From contig JBCCGG010000031.1 in the NCBI GenBank assembly GCA_039029395.1, forward strand, positions 1 through 64,000: a DNA stretch of 64,000 bases. The letters run 5' to 3'. Position numbers and translations under genes: made by a program. Below are positions 54,995 through 62,846 of this stretch, piece by piece. The stretch is from JBCCGG01 sp039029395. Its GTDB lineage: Bacteria > Pseudomonadota > Alphaproteobacteria > Kiloniellales > JAKSDN01. The stretch's first letter is position 1, and each line of letters starts with the position of its first letter. The notes beneath the pieces are model-generated. The model saw only the letters and a program-made list of their open reading frames with translations, made no database searches and was not told where the DNA came from.

Positions 54995-56278
54995 ATGTCG
55001 AGCGAGCTGTTCGAACGCCTGGAATCCAACGTGCGCTCCTATTGCCGGAGCTTTCCGACGGTCTTCAAGACTGCCGAGAACGCGATCCTGACCGACGAGA
55101 CTGGCGCGCCCTATATCGACTTCCTATCCGGAGCCGGCTCGCTCAACTATGGCCACAACAACCCGGCGATCCGGGATGCGCTCATCCAGTACCTGCTGGA
55201 GCGCGGCGTGGTCCACAGCCTGGACCTCTATACGACGGCCAAGCGCAGTTTCTTGGAGGCCTTTTCGAGAGTCATCCTGGAGCCGCGACAGCTGGACTAC
55301 AAACTCCAGTTCACCGGGCCGACCGGCACCAACGCGGTGGAAGCAGCGCTCAAGATCGCCCGCAAGGCGACCGGCCGCAGCAACGTCGCGGCCTTCACGC
55401 GCGGATTCCACGGTATGACCTTGGGCGCGCTCGCCGCGACCGCGAACGGCAGCAAGCGCAAGGGCGCAGGTGTTCCTCTGAGCGACATTGCCTATTTGCC
55501 CTATGACGGATACTTCGGCGAGAGCATAGATACGCTCCAGCTAATCGAAGACCTCTACGACGATCCATCTAGCGGCTATGAGCCCCCAGCCGCCTTCCTG
55601 GTCGAAACCGTCCAGGGCGAAGGCGGTCTTGCCTGTGCCTCGCCGAGTTGGCTGCAAGGCCTGGCAGCCTTGGCGAAACGGCTCGGCGCCCTGCTGATCG
55701 TCGACGATATCCAGGCCGGCTGCGGGCGGACCGGACGCTTCTTCAGCTTCGAGCGGATGGGCGTGGTTCCCGACATCGTCTGTCTTTCCAAATCGCTCGG
55801 TGGCATGGGGCTTCCCTTGGCGGTCGTCCTGCTTCGCCCGGAATTTGATCTTTGGGAGCCCGGCGAGCACAACGGCACGTTCCGCGGCAACAATCTCGCT
55901 TTCGTCGCAGCGACAGCTGCTTTGTCCTTTTGGGAAGATCGCGCCTTTCTCAAGCGAATAGAAAGCAACTGCGAAGCAGCCGACCGACAGCTGAGCTCGC
56001 TCGTCGCGACCGTCCTGCCGGGCCAAGCCCGCCTTTGCGGCCGAGGCTTGATGTTGGGCGTCGCGTTTCGCGATCCGACGCGCGCCGCGGCTGTTTCCCA
56101 AGCGGCCTTCGAGCGTGGCGTCATCGCAGAAACGTGCGGGCCCCACGACGAAGTCTTGAAGATCCTGCCGCCTCTCACGATCGAGCCGGAGATCCTTGCC
56201 GAAGGAATCTCGCGAATTGGCCGAGCCGCGGCCGAGGTCTCGTCACGTCCTCTGCCCCACGATGCTCAGGCAGCCTAG
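54995..56278 (+). CDS. EctB-like diaminobutyrate-2-oxoglutarate aminotransferase
   Basis: A 427-residue class III aminotransferase. PLP Lys266 is in VCLSKSLGGMG; VDDIQAGCGRTGRFFSFE, QFTGPTGTNAVEAALK and PGEHNGTFRGNN match EctB closely, and the length is normal. EctB makes L-2,4-diaminobutyrate from aspartate semialdehyde and glutamate. No ectA or ectC lies nearby, so ectoine is not the product of this operon. I chose the ATG at 54995 behind GGGAGG; an ATG at 54962 has no ribosome site. It lies between the exporter and the SbnB-like gene. Confidence 0.9.
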   Translation: MSSELFERLESNVRSYCRSFPTVFKTAENAILTDETGAPYIDFLSGAGSLNYGHNNPAIRDALIQYLLERGVVHSLDLYTTAKRSFLEAFSRVILEPRQLDYKLQFTGPTGTNAVEAALKIARKATGRSNVAAFTRGFHGMTLGALAATANGSKRKGAGVPLSDIAYLPYDGYFGESIDTLQLIEDLYDDPSSGYEPPAAFLVETVQGEGGLACASPSWLQGLAALAKRLGALLIVDDIQAGCGRTGRFFSFERMGVVPDIVCLSKSLGGMGLPLAVVLLRPEFDLWEPGEHNGTFRGNNLAFVAATAALSFWEDRAFLKRIESNCEAADRQLSSLVATVLPGQARLCGRGLMLGVAFRDPTRAAAVSQAAFERGVIAETCGPHDEVLKILPPLTIEPEILAEGISRIGRAAAEVSSRPLPHDAQAA

Positions 56279-56329
56279 GAAACGAGTTTCGATCGCCGAC
56301 ACACGGTTACCCATAGGAGAGAGCCGACA

Positions 56330-57289
56330 ATGAGTACAAAATTGATTGAGCCCACCGTCGTCGATTCCTTGGTGCCGCCGCCATCCGTCGTTCTTGACGT
56401 GGTCGAAGGGTCGTTTCGTTCCCGTGCAAGGAACGAGCTGGTCAACCCGGCGAAGATCTACACCAAGCTGGGCAATGACGGCATAGCGATCTCCATGTTG
56501 GCCACCCACCGGGCAAAGGGGTTCTCGGTCGTCAAGAACTACTTCGAATCGAGCAGCGATTCTCGTCATCGCGGCGACTCTTTCGCGCACTTCACGGTCT
56601 ACTCGGAAAGCGGCGAAGCCCCGCTCCTGACCTTGAACGACAGCTGGATCACCAATGCCAGATCCTCGGCTGTATCGACGCTGATGATTAGAGAGCTCGC
56701 CACCTTCGGTCGCGGCAGGGTGGTTATCTTGGGATTGGGCAAGCTCGGCCTGGCGCTGCTCGATTTCCTGCCCTTCATGGACAGCGGAGATTTCGAAGCG
56801 GTCGGTTTCAGCCGCAAGGAGGAAACCGTCGATCGATGGCTGGCCGCAGCCGAGCAGCGCGAGACCGCCGTGCCGGTCCGCGCACACAACTCCTTCAACG
56901 AGTTGATGGAGGACCTGGCCGGCGCCGACGTGGTGATCGCGACGACCGGTGCCGGCGGCATTGGCTTCGTGCAGAACAGTTGGCTCCCGAAGAAGTGCCT
57001 ATCGGTTTATGTCGGCTACGGTTTTGCGGCCAACGTCATGCACGAGACGGACCGGCTCTACACTACCAGCCAAGCGCAGATGGAGGTGACCTGTCCTGAG
57101 CTCCGGGACAGCGACGGAAAGATCAGAAACGCTGATCTGGAGTTTCACGAGATTCTAATGGGAAGAACAGTCGACCGGGTTCAAGAGAACGAACGGGTCT
57201 TCGCTTACAACAGCGGACTGGCCGTGAACGACCTGGCGCTCGTGGAGCACCTGGTCACGAAGCTCAACTCCGCGGAGCTCGTCGCTTGA
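56330..57289 (+). CDS. SbnB/ornithine-cyclodeaminase-like NAD(P)-dependent enzyme
   Basis: A 319-residue member of the ornithine cyclodeaminase/mu-crystallin family. The Rossmann Gly-rich loop is GLGKLG (135-140), preceded by TNARSSAVSTLMIRELA, the family hallmark. The active-site Lys is probably Lys69 in GFSVVKNYF. SbnB, a member, oxidatively cleaves the SbnA product to diaminopropionate and 2-oxoglutarate. Pairing with an SbnA-like gene in one operon supports that role. GGAGAG precedes the ATG. Other family roles (ornithine cyclisation, imine reduction) remain possible. Confidence 0.87.
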   Translation: MSTKLIEPTVVDSLVPPPSVVLDVVEGSFRSRARNELVNPAKIYTKLGNDGIAISMLATHRAKGFSVVKNYFESSSDSRHRGDSFAHFTVYSESGEAPLLTLNDSWITNARSSAVSTLMIRELATFGRGRVVILGLGKLGLALLDFLPFMDSGDFEAVGFSRKEETVDRWLAAAEQRETAVPVRAHNSFNELMEDLAGADVVIATTGAGGIGFVQNSWLPKKCLSVYVGYGFAANVMHETDRLYTTSQAQMEVTCPELRDSDGKIRNADLEFHEILMGRTVDRVQENERVFAYNSGLAVNDLALVEHLVTKLNSAELVA

Positions 57290-57314
57290 CCCCGAGAACT
57301 GTGGGACCGCTGCC

Positions 57315-57665
57315 ATGAACGTCCTATCGAAGCGCACGACTCTCACTCAGGTGGACAGCCCCATCGAGTCGGCCATCCAAACGGTTGAAGGCGGCTCGGA
57401 GGCGAGAATCCGCGTCCTGCAGCTCGCGCACCGCCGCACCTCGGTGAGGCTAGAGGATGAGTTCCAGCAGGCCTTGGAGTGGATCGCCAAAAAAGAGGGC
57501 CTGAAGTACATGGAATTGGTGCGCGAGATCAGCCGGGTAAAGAAGCCCGAGCTCAGCCTGACCCGGGCACTGCGGGTCTTCACCGTCGAGTACTTGCTTG
57601 GCAAGGTCTCGCAGCCGCACAGAAGAAGCCGCAGCCGAAAGACGTCGTCTGGCCCCTATTTGTGA
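57315..57665 (+). CDS. ribbon-helix-helix (RHH_4) DNA-binding protein
   Basis: A 116-residue protein with the RHH_4 pattern HRRTSVRLEDEFQQALEWIA (about 38-57): a beta-strand with Arg/Ser followed by two helices. Such proteins bind DNA as dimers. The C-terminus is basic (HRRSRSRKTSSG). It starts 26 bp after the SbnB-like gene and is probably cotranscribed, so it may be a second regulator of the cluster besides LysR. RHH_4 proteins also exist alone in alphaproteobacteria, so the link may be accidental. Confidence 0.82.
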   Translation: MNVLSKRTTLTQVDSPIESAIQTVEGGSEARIRVLQLAHRRTSVRLEDEFQQALEWIAKKEGLKYMELVREISRVKKPELSLTRALRVFTVEYLLGKVSQPHRRSRSRKTSSGPYL

Positions 57666-57796
57666 GAGGTTCGCAGGCACCGGCAAGACTGAGGGGGAGA
57701 GAATGTCGAGGCGATAGGCTGGCCTTGATCGACCGATTGTCGTAAAGGGGCAGAGATCGGAGGCTCCTCGAACGGCTTGAAAGCGACGCAGGCGGC

Positions 57797-58735
57797 GTGC
57801 AGGTTCTTTTTATCACCTCGACCCGGATCGGCGACGCCGTGCTCTCCAGCGGGCTGCTCGACGCGTTGCTCCTGCGTCACCCAAACGCACGTCTGACGAT
57901 TGCCTGCGGGCCGCTTGCCGCGCCGCTCTTCGCCGAGGTGCCGGGCTTGGAGCGTCTCCACGTGGTGCGTAAGAAACCGGGCCACCGGCATTGGCTCGAG
58001 CTTTGGCGCGCCACCGTCGGCCGGCGCTGGGATTTGGTGATCGATTTGCGCCGCTCGGGCCTAGCGTACTTCCTGCGCGCAGGCGAGCGACGGCGCCTGC
58101 CCCAGGCAAGCGGCCCAATTCATCGCGTGACACTCTTGGGCCGAGTGCTCGGTCTCGATCCCCCGCCGGCACCGCGGCTCTGGACCAATCTTGACCATGA
58201 AGCCGCCGCTCGCGCGCTCGCGCCGGACGACAAGCCCCTGTTGGTGACGGCGCCGACCGCCAATTGGCTGGGCAAGACTTGGCCGGCGGAGCGCTTTGCC
58301 GCGCTCGCCGAGCGCCTGCTGCCGGGTGCCAGGGTGCTGGTGTGCTGCGGCCCGGGCGAAGGCTCTCAGGCCATGCCTGTGCTGGAGGGCCTGGACGAAG
58401 GCCGCGGTCGCCTGGTGGAAGGCGAAGCGCTCCTCACCCTCTATGCCCTCTTCGCCCGAGCCCGGCTGTTCGTCGGCAATGATTCCGGCCTCATGCACTT
58501 AGCGGCCGCCGCCGGTGCCCCGACCCTCGGCCTCTTCGGGCCCAGCCCGGATGCGCTTTACGCCCCGTGGGGCCCGAATTGTGCCGTCGTGCGCACGCCC
58601 GAAAGCATGGAACAGCTGATCGGCACACCCGGATTCGACTACGACACCACCGGCTCGCTGATGACCGGCTTGACGGTCGACACGGTGGAGCAAGCCGCCA
58701 AGGCCTTGCTCGCGCGCACGGAGAGCCCGCCATGA
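57797..58735 (+). CDS. glycosyltransferase family 9 (heptosyltransferase-like)
   Basis: A 312-residue GT-B inverting transferase of the ADP-heptose:LPS type. The N-terminus is VLFITSTRIGDAVLSSGLLDAL. A C-terminal FVGNDSGLMHLAAAAGAPTLGLFGPS contains the conserved nucleotide-sugar loop, and LFGPSPDALYAPWG follows. It would add heptose or a related sugar to the LPS core. The GTG start at 57797 follows a GCAGGCGGC stretch. It overlaps the second family-9 gene by four bases (ATGA). Confidence 0.9.
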   Translation: MQVLFITSTRIGDAVLSSGLLDALLLRHPNARLTIACGPLAAPLFAEVPGLERLHVVRKKPGHRHWLELWRATVGRRWDLVIDLRRSGLAYFLRAGERRRLPQASGPIHRVTLLGRVLGLDPPPAPRLWTNLDHEAAARALAPDDKPLLVTAPTANWLGKTWPAERFAALAERLLPGARVLVCCGPGEGSQAMPVLEGLDEGRGRLVEGEALLTLYALFARARLFVGNDSGLMHLAAAAGAPTLGLFGPSPDALYAPWGPNCAVVRTPESMEQLIGTPGFDYDTTGSLMTGLTVDTVEQAAKALLARTESPP

Positions 58736-59703
58736 TCGAGCGCGTGTTGGTCATCAAGCTCTCCGCCTTGGGGGACTTCGTGCTCTCGATCGGTGCCTTT
58801 CAAGCCATTCGCCGCCATCATCCCGAGGCCCGCATCACTCTGCTCACGACTGGCCCTTTCACCGGCTTGGCCGAGGCGAGTGGCTGCTTCGACCAGGTCT
58901 GGTGCGACAGCCGGCCCGGCCTGGGCCAGGTCGGCGCTTGGCTGGCGCTGGCCCGGCGCCTCAGGAGCGGACGCTTCCAGCGGGTCTACGACCTGCAGCG
59001 CTCGGATCGTAGCGGCTGGTACTTTCGCTTGCTCGCCCGGCCGAAGCCCGAGTGGGTCGGTACGGTCTCCGGCTGCTCGCACCGCTACCGCCAGCCGGCC
59101 GGGCCGCCCCAACACATCGCGGCCCGTCAAGCCGCTCAGCTCGCCATGGCCGGCATCGAAGCGGTCCCCGCGCCGGACCTTTCTTTCCTGACGGCCGACC
59201 TCGGCAAGTTCAATTTGCCAAAGGCCTATGCCCTCCTGGTGCCCGGCGGCGCGCCCCATCGTCCGGCCAAGCGGTGGCCGGCGGCGCGTTTCGCCGAGCT
59301 CGCTCAGGTCATCGCGGAACGGGGACTCGCCCCAATCCTGCTGGGCACGGCGCCCGAGGCCAAGGCGCTGACCGACATCGCCACCGCTTGCGCTACCGCG
59401 CACAACCTTTGCGGCGGGACCGATCTGGCGGAGATCGCAACCCTGGCCCGTCAGGCCGCCTTCGCGGTCGGCAACGACACCGGGCCCATGCATTTGATCT
59501 CGGCAGCCGGCTGTCCAGTGGTTTCGCTTTTTTCCGCCGACTCCGACCCGGCCAAGGTCGCGCCGATTGGGCCTTCGGTTGCGGTGCTCAGGCGGGACGA
59601 CCTAAGCGAGCTTCCGCTCGAGGCGGTGCTCGAGGTCTTGCCAAAGATCCCCCCCTCGCCCACCTTAGACAAACCCGGCGAAAAGGAGACCTCAACGCCA
59701 TGA
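58732..59703 (+). CDS. glycosyltransferase family 9, second copy
   Basis: A 323-residue heptosyltransferase-like protein. IERVLVIKLSALGDFVLSIG is the family start, and AVGNDTGPMHLISAAGCPVV is the conserved C-terminal loop. It shares domain layout with the gene before it but little identity is obvious, so the two likely add different residues. Its ATG overlaps the previous stop, and its own stop overlaps the ygfZ start, giving a translationally coupled trio. Confidence 0.92.
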   Translation: MIERVLVIKLSALGDFVLSIGAFQAIRRHHPEARITLLTTGPFTGLAEASGCFDQVWCDSRPGLGQVGAWLALARRLRSGRFQRVYDLQRSDRSGWYFRLLARPKPEWVGTVSGCSHRYRQPAGPPQHIAARQAAQLAMAGIEAVPAPDLSFLTADLGKFNLPKAYALLVPGGAPHRPAKRWPAARFAELAQVIAERGLAPILLGTAPEAKALTDIATACATAHNLCGGTDLAEIATLARQAAFAVGNDTGPMHLISAAGCPVVSLFSADSDPAKVAPIGPSVAVLRRDDLSELPLEAVLEVLPKIPPSPTLDKPGEKETSTP

Positions 59704-60581
59704 GTGACGCCCGCGGCCTTGTGTTGGAGAATCGCGCGGTCCTGGAAATCGCCGGCGACGACCGCGAGAGTTTCTTGCAAGGCATCGTCTCGAACGACGT
59801 AACCAGGGTGAGCGGCGACCAAGCGATCTGGTCCGCCTTCCTGACGCCCCAGGGAAAGTTCCTGCATGAATTCTGCTTGGTCGAGCACGCTGGCCTTTAC
59901 CTCCTGGACTGCGAGGCAAGCCGTCTGGCCGATCTCAAGAAGCGTTTGTCCATCTACCGCCTGCGCTCAAAGGTCACGGTCGCCGACGCCAGCGAGCGCT
60001 ATGGCGTGGCGGCCCTATTCGGCGCGGACACGCTCGATAAGCTGAGCTTGGACGAGAAGTCCGGCGCCGCCGCGCCCGTGGCCGGCGGAGTCGTCTTCGT
60101 AGATCCGCGCCTGGCCGCCTTGGGGGCCCGCGCCATTTTGCCCCGAGGCGAGGCGGCCGAGGTCCTGGCGCAGCAGGGATTTGCAGCGGCCAGCCAGGAG
60201 GATTACGACCGCCTGCGCATCTCTCTGGGTGTGCCCGATGGTAGCCGGGACCTGGAGGTCGACAAGGCGCTCTTGCTGGAGAGTGGCTTCGACGAGTTGG
60301 GCGGGGTCGATTGGGACAAGGGCTGCTTCCTGGGTCAGGAGCTGACTGCGCGCACCAAGTACCGGGCGCTGATCAAAAAGCGCCTGCTGCCGGTGGAGAT
60401 CTCCGGCCCCTTGCCCGAGCCCGGCACCGCGGTCATGGCCGGGGCCAAGGAGGTCGGCCAGCTGCGCTCTCGGGTCGACGGCCGAGGCCTTGCGCTGCTG
60501 CGCCTCGAGGCGCTCGACAGCGAACTCACGGCCGATGGGGCCAAACTTACTCCTGTCAAGCCAGATTGGCTTAAACTGTAG
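59700..60581 (+). CDS. ygfZ: YgfZ/GcvT-domain folate-dependent Fe-S cluster protein
   Basis: A 293-residue protein with the YgfZ signature KGCFLGQELTAR, including the conserved Cys. The fold is GcvT-like (tetrahydrofolate-binding), and the protein helps assemble or repair iron-sulfur enzymes. SFLQGIVSNDVT and AFLTPQGKFLHEF are typical N-terminal segments. It overlaps the preceding glycosyltransferase by four bases but has no obvious functional link to it. Confidence 0.93.
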   Translation: MSDARGLVLENRAVLEIAGDDRESFLQGIVSNDVTRVSGDQAIWSAFLTPQGKFLHEFCLVEHAGLYLLDCEASRLADLKKRLSIYRLRSKVTVADASERYGVAALFGADTLDKLSLDEKSGAAAPVAGGVVFVDPRLAALGARAILPRGEAAEVLAQQGFAAASQEDYDRLRISLGVPDGSRDLEVDKALLLESGFDELGGVDWDKGCFLGQELTARTKYRALIKKRLLPVEISGPLPEPGTAVMAGAKEVGQLRSRVDGRGLALLRLEALDSELTADGAKLTPVKPDWLKL

Positions 60582-60584
60582 GGA

Positions 60585-61220
60585 TCACTCGCCGCCTTTT
60601 GGTGCAAGGAAGGCGTTGAAGGAAATCGAGATCCGCTCGCCGGGCCCATTGTAGGGATTGACCCAGTGATAGAGCCAGCCGGGAAAGACCGTGATCAGAC
60701 CCTCGACCGGCGGTAAGCTGAGGCTCTGGCCGAAGGGCGCTTGGGGGATGCCGGCGCATTCCACACGCTCCCGAGGGTCGGAAAACTCGAGCGCGCCGGC
60801 CCGGGGCGCGGTTGGGTCGGTCTGGCCGGCGGCGACATAATAGACACCGGACCAGTGGGAATCGGCGTGGGAATGGCGGGTGTGATAGGCGCCTTGTCGG
60901 CAGACATTGGCCCAGGCGTGCAGGCGCACATCGAACTGCCGGCCCTTGACGTCACAGGTCGCCCGGATCATGTGGCCGAGCGCCTCGTGGATAGCCTGAG
61001 TGAGGGGCTGGACCTCCGGAACCGGCCAGGTCAAGAGGTCGTCCTGGGACTGCCAGCCCCCTTGATTGCTTTTTTCGCGCCCGGGGCCTTCGATTTCGCG
61101 CGCCAATATCGCCGACTTGAGGCCAGGATTGATCGCGCTGGCTTGGGCGGCCGTAACCCGCAGGATCGGCGTCGCAAAGGCCATTGAAAGATCTTGCTCC
61201 GGACGGAACTCCACGTGCAT
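60585..61220 (-). CDS. 2OG-Fe(II) oxygenase family protein (TIGR02466 type)
   Basis: A 211-residue protein with a cupin-like double-stranded beta-helix. The iron site is YHTRHSHADSHWSGVYYV (His and Asp) with a distal His in YHWVNPY and a 2-oxoglutarate-binding Arg in ERISISFN. The substrate is unknown; relatives are often annotated as putative prolyl or other hydroxylases. The start could instead be an ATG at 61182-61184 (MAFATPIL), which fits family N-termini better. It converges on ygfZ with three bases between stops. Confidence 0.87.
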   Translation of the reverse strand: MHVEFRPEQDLSMAFATPILRVTAAQASAINPGLKSAILAREIEGPGREKSNQGGWQSQDDLLTWPVPEVQPLTQAIHEALGHMIRATCDVKGRQFDVRLHAWANVCRQGAYHTRHSHADSHWSGVYYVAAGQTDPTAPRAGALEFSDPRERVECAGIPQAPFGQSLSLPPVEGLITVFPGWLYHWVNPYNGPGERISISFNAFLAPKGGE

Positions 61221-61305
61221 CGCTTAGTATTTCCCAGCAATCCTTGTGAGAGGGTTCGGCTCCCCTCTTCCTAGTGGACCGCCGGGATGAAGTCGAGGGG
61301 CGATC

Positions 61306-61479
61306 TTAGCGAGAAAAGATCCGTGCGATGCGGCGCCCGAAGGCCTCGGCCCGTTCGACCAAGCGAAGGGCAAAGACGCTCACGCCGCCAAAGGTCCCGC
61401 CATTGAGAGAGACGAAATGAGGCGCGGGCTTTTGCTCGATCTTGTTGGTCATACGGCGCAATCCGGTGGTGGTGGTCAT
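61306..61479 (-). CDS. small protein paired with a DUF1127 gene
   Basis: A 57-residue basic protein, first part Thr-rich, last part an amphipathic Arg-rich helix (VERAEAFGRRIARIFSR). No family is recognised. The ATG at 61477-61479 has a strong GGAGG site six bases upstream, which argues for real translation. It follows the DUF1127 gene by 61 bp on the same strand. Small proteins beside DUF1127 genes are common in alphaproteobacteria, but their roles vary. Confidence 0.6.
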   Translation of the reverse strand: MTTTTGLRRMTNKIEQKPAPHFVSLNGGTFGGVSVFALRLVERAEAFGRRIARIFSR

Positions 61480-61540
61480 GGTGTCCTCCATAGGTTGGCC
61501 GCCGGTGGGCGGTTGGGGTTGAAGAAAAAGGTCCAGAGTG

Positions 61541-61765
61541 TCAGGCGATCCAGAACGGCTTGTTGGCCTCGAACTTGGCTTCGCCCGAGCTGATGCCCAT
61601 GTCGCGCAGCAGGGCGCCGTCGACTTTGGCGAGCTCCCGGCGCTGACGGCGCCGCGTGGTCCAAGCCTTGAAGGTCGCGATCAGGCGGTCGATCGGTGCA
61701 TCGCCCCGCCGGACGCGCGCATCGTCTGTAGCGGCATTGGCGTAGAGATAGGCGAGCGCTTCCAT
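61541..61765 (-). CDS. DUF1127 domain small protein
   Basis: A 74-residue protein with the DUF1127 core in its second half: RRRQRRELAKVDGALLRDMG, then SSGEAKFEANKPFW. DUF1127 proteins are short, Arg-rich and in some alphaproteobacteria bind RNA or control phosphate and stress responses. I set the start at the ATG at 61763-61765 with GAGGAG upstream; an ATG at 61783 lies in the ribosome-site region itself. It is divergent from a lysR gene. Confidence 0.88.
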   Translation of the reverse strand: MEALAYLYANAATDDARVRRGDAPIDRLIATFKAWTTRRRQRRELAKVDGALLRDMGISSGEAKFEANKPFWIA

Positions 61766-61885
61766 TTCGAAAATTCTCCTCATTCGACAGTTTCAGGAAG
61801 AGGGAAGCTTTCTTTCTAACCCTCTGTTGAATAATAGCTAATTCGCATTGTTTACGATTTCAAACTATGATAAATCACGTCTCGG

Positions 61886-61900
61886 ATCAGATTTCCTGAT
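61886..61900. promoter_or_regulatory. LysR box (T-N11-A dyad) before the second lysR
   Basis: ATCAGATTTCCTGAT has arms ATCAG/CTGAT and contains the T-N11-A pattern typical of LysR sites. It ends 11 bases before the lysR ATG, in the divergent space with the DUF1127 gene, fitting autorepression or control of the small-protein pair. Confidence 0.55.
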
Positions 61901-61910
61901 GTGAATTGTC

Positions 61911-62846
61911 ATGACCAGACGCCTTCCACCGCTCAATGGCCTGCGCGCCTTCGAAGCCGCGGCGCGCCACATGTCCTTCACCACCGCAGCCGAGGAGCTG
62001 CACGTCACACAGGCCGCGATCAGCCGTCAGGTGAAGCTGTTGGAGGAGCATCTGGGCGCCGATCTGTTTCGCCGCTACAACCGCCGGCTCGAGCTGACCG
62101 ATGGCGGCCGGGCCTATTTCCTGGTGCTACGCCACGCCTTCAATCACATGGACCTGGCGACCAAGCAGCTGTTTCCGGAAAGCGACGACACAACGCTGAA
62201 GGTCTCGGTCCTGAACTCCCTGGCGCAGAAGTGGCTGCTCCCGCGCCTGAGCGACTTTCAGGCCCGCGCGCCCAACATCGAAGTTCTACTCTCCGCCTCG
62301 GACCGCTTAGTGGACTTTTCCCGCGAGGACTTCCACATCGCCCTGCGCTACGGCGCCGGTGGCTATCGGGGCTTGGAGGTCCAGCGGCTGATGACCGACA
62401 AGGTCTTCCCGGTCTGCTCGCCACGGCTGCTCGAAGGCGACGTTCCGCTGCGGGCGCCCAAGGATCTGGCCAACCACGCCCTGCTGCACGACATTTTAGG
62501 CGCGCGCAACGAGGATATGCAGCACTGGGGCCGTTGGCTGACCGCGGCCGGTGCAGCCGAGGTCGACCACACCCGTGGGCCCGCCTTCAATCAGCTGGGC
62601 ATGATCCTGGCCGCGGCGGTCGACGGCCAGGGGGTCGCGTTGGGCCGCCTGTCCCTGACCGCCGACGACCTGGCGGCCGGGCACCTGGTCTGCCCCTTCG
62701 GTCCGGTGCTCGACGCCCGCTACGCCACCTACATGGTCTCCCCGGCCAGCACCGTGGATCTTCCCAAGGTGCGGCTGTTTCGGGAGTGGTTGCTGGAGGA
62801 GGCGGCGAAAACGATGGCCCAGACGGCCGCGTTGCCGGAAGGCTAG
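61911..62846 (+). CDS. LysR-family regulator (GcvA type)
   Basis: A 311-residue LysR protein. The N-terminal helix-turn-helix reads LNGLRAFEAAARHMSFTTAA followed by EELHVTQAAISRQVKLLEEH, which is the GcvA-like consensus. The effector domain follows with DFSREDFHIALRYG. It is divergent from the DUF1127 gene and converges on meaB with a four-base overlap of stops. Its targets are unknown, but the LysR box before it makes self-control likely. Confidence 0.93.
   Translation: MTRRLPPLNGLRAFEAAARHMSFTTAAEELHVTQAAISRQVKLLEEHLGADLFRRYNRRLELTDGGRAYFLVLRHAFNHMDLATKQLFPESDDTTLKVSVLNSLAQKWLLPRLSDFQARAPNIEVLLSASDRLVDFSREDFHIALRYGAGGYRGLEVQRLMTDKVFPVCSPRLLEGDVPLRAPKDLANHALLHDILGARNEDMQHWGRWLTAAGAAEVDHTRGPAFNQLGMILAAAVDGQGVALGRLSLTADDLAAGHLVCPFGPVLDARYATYMVSPASTVDLPKVRLFREWLLEEAAKTMAQTAALPEG

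Noticed and set aside
50397..57665. Staphyloferrin-type siderophore locus
   Set aside because: SbnA-, SbnB- and decarboxylase-like genes are present, but IucA/IucC-type NIS synthetases, citrate synthase and iron-uptake genes are absent, and an EctB-like gene is added.
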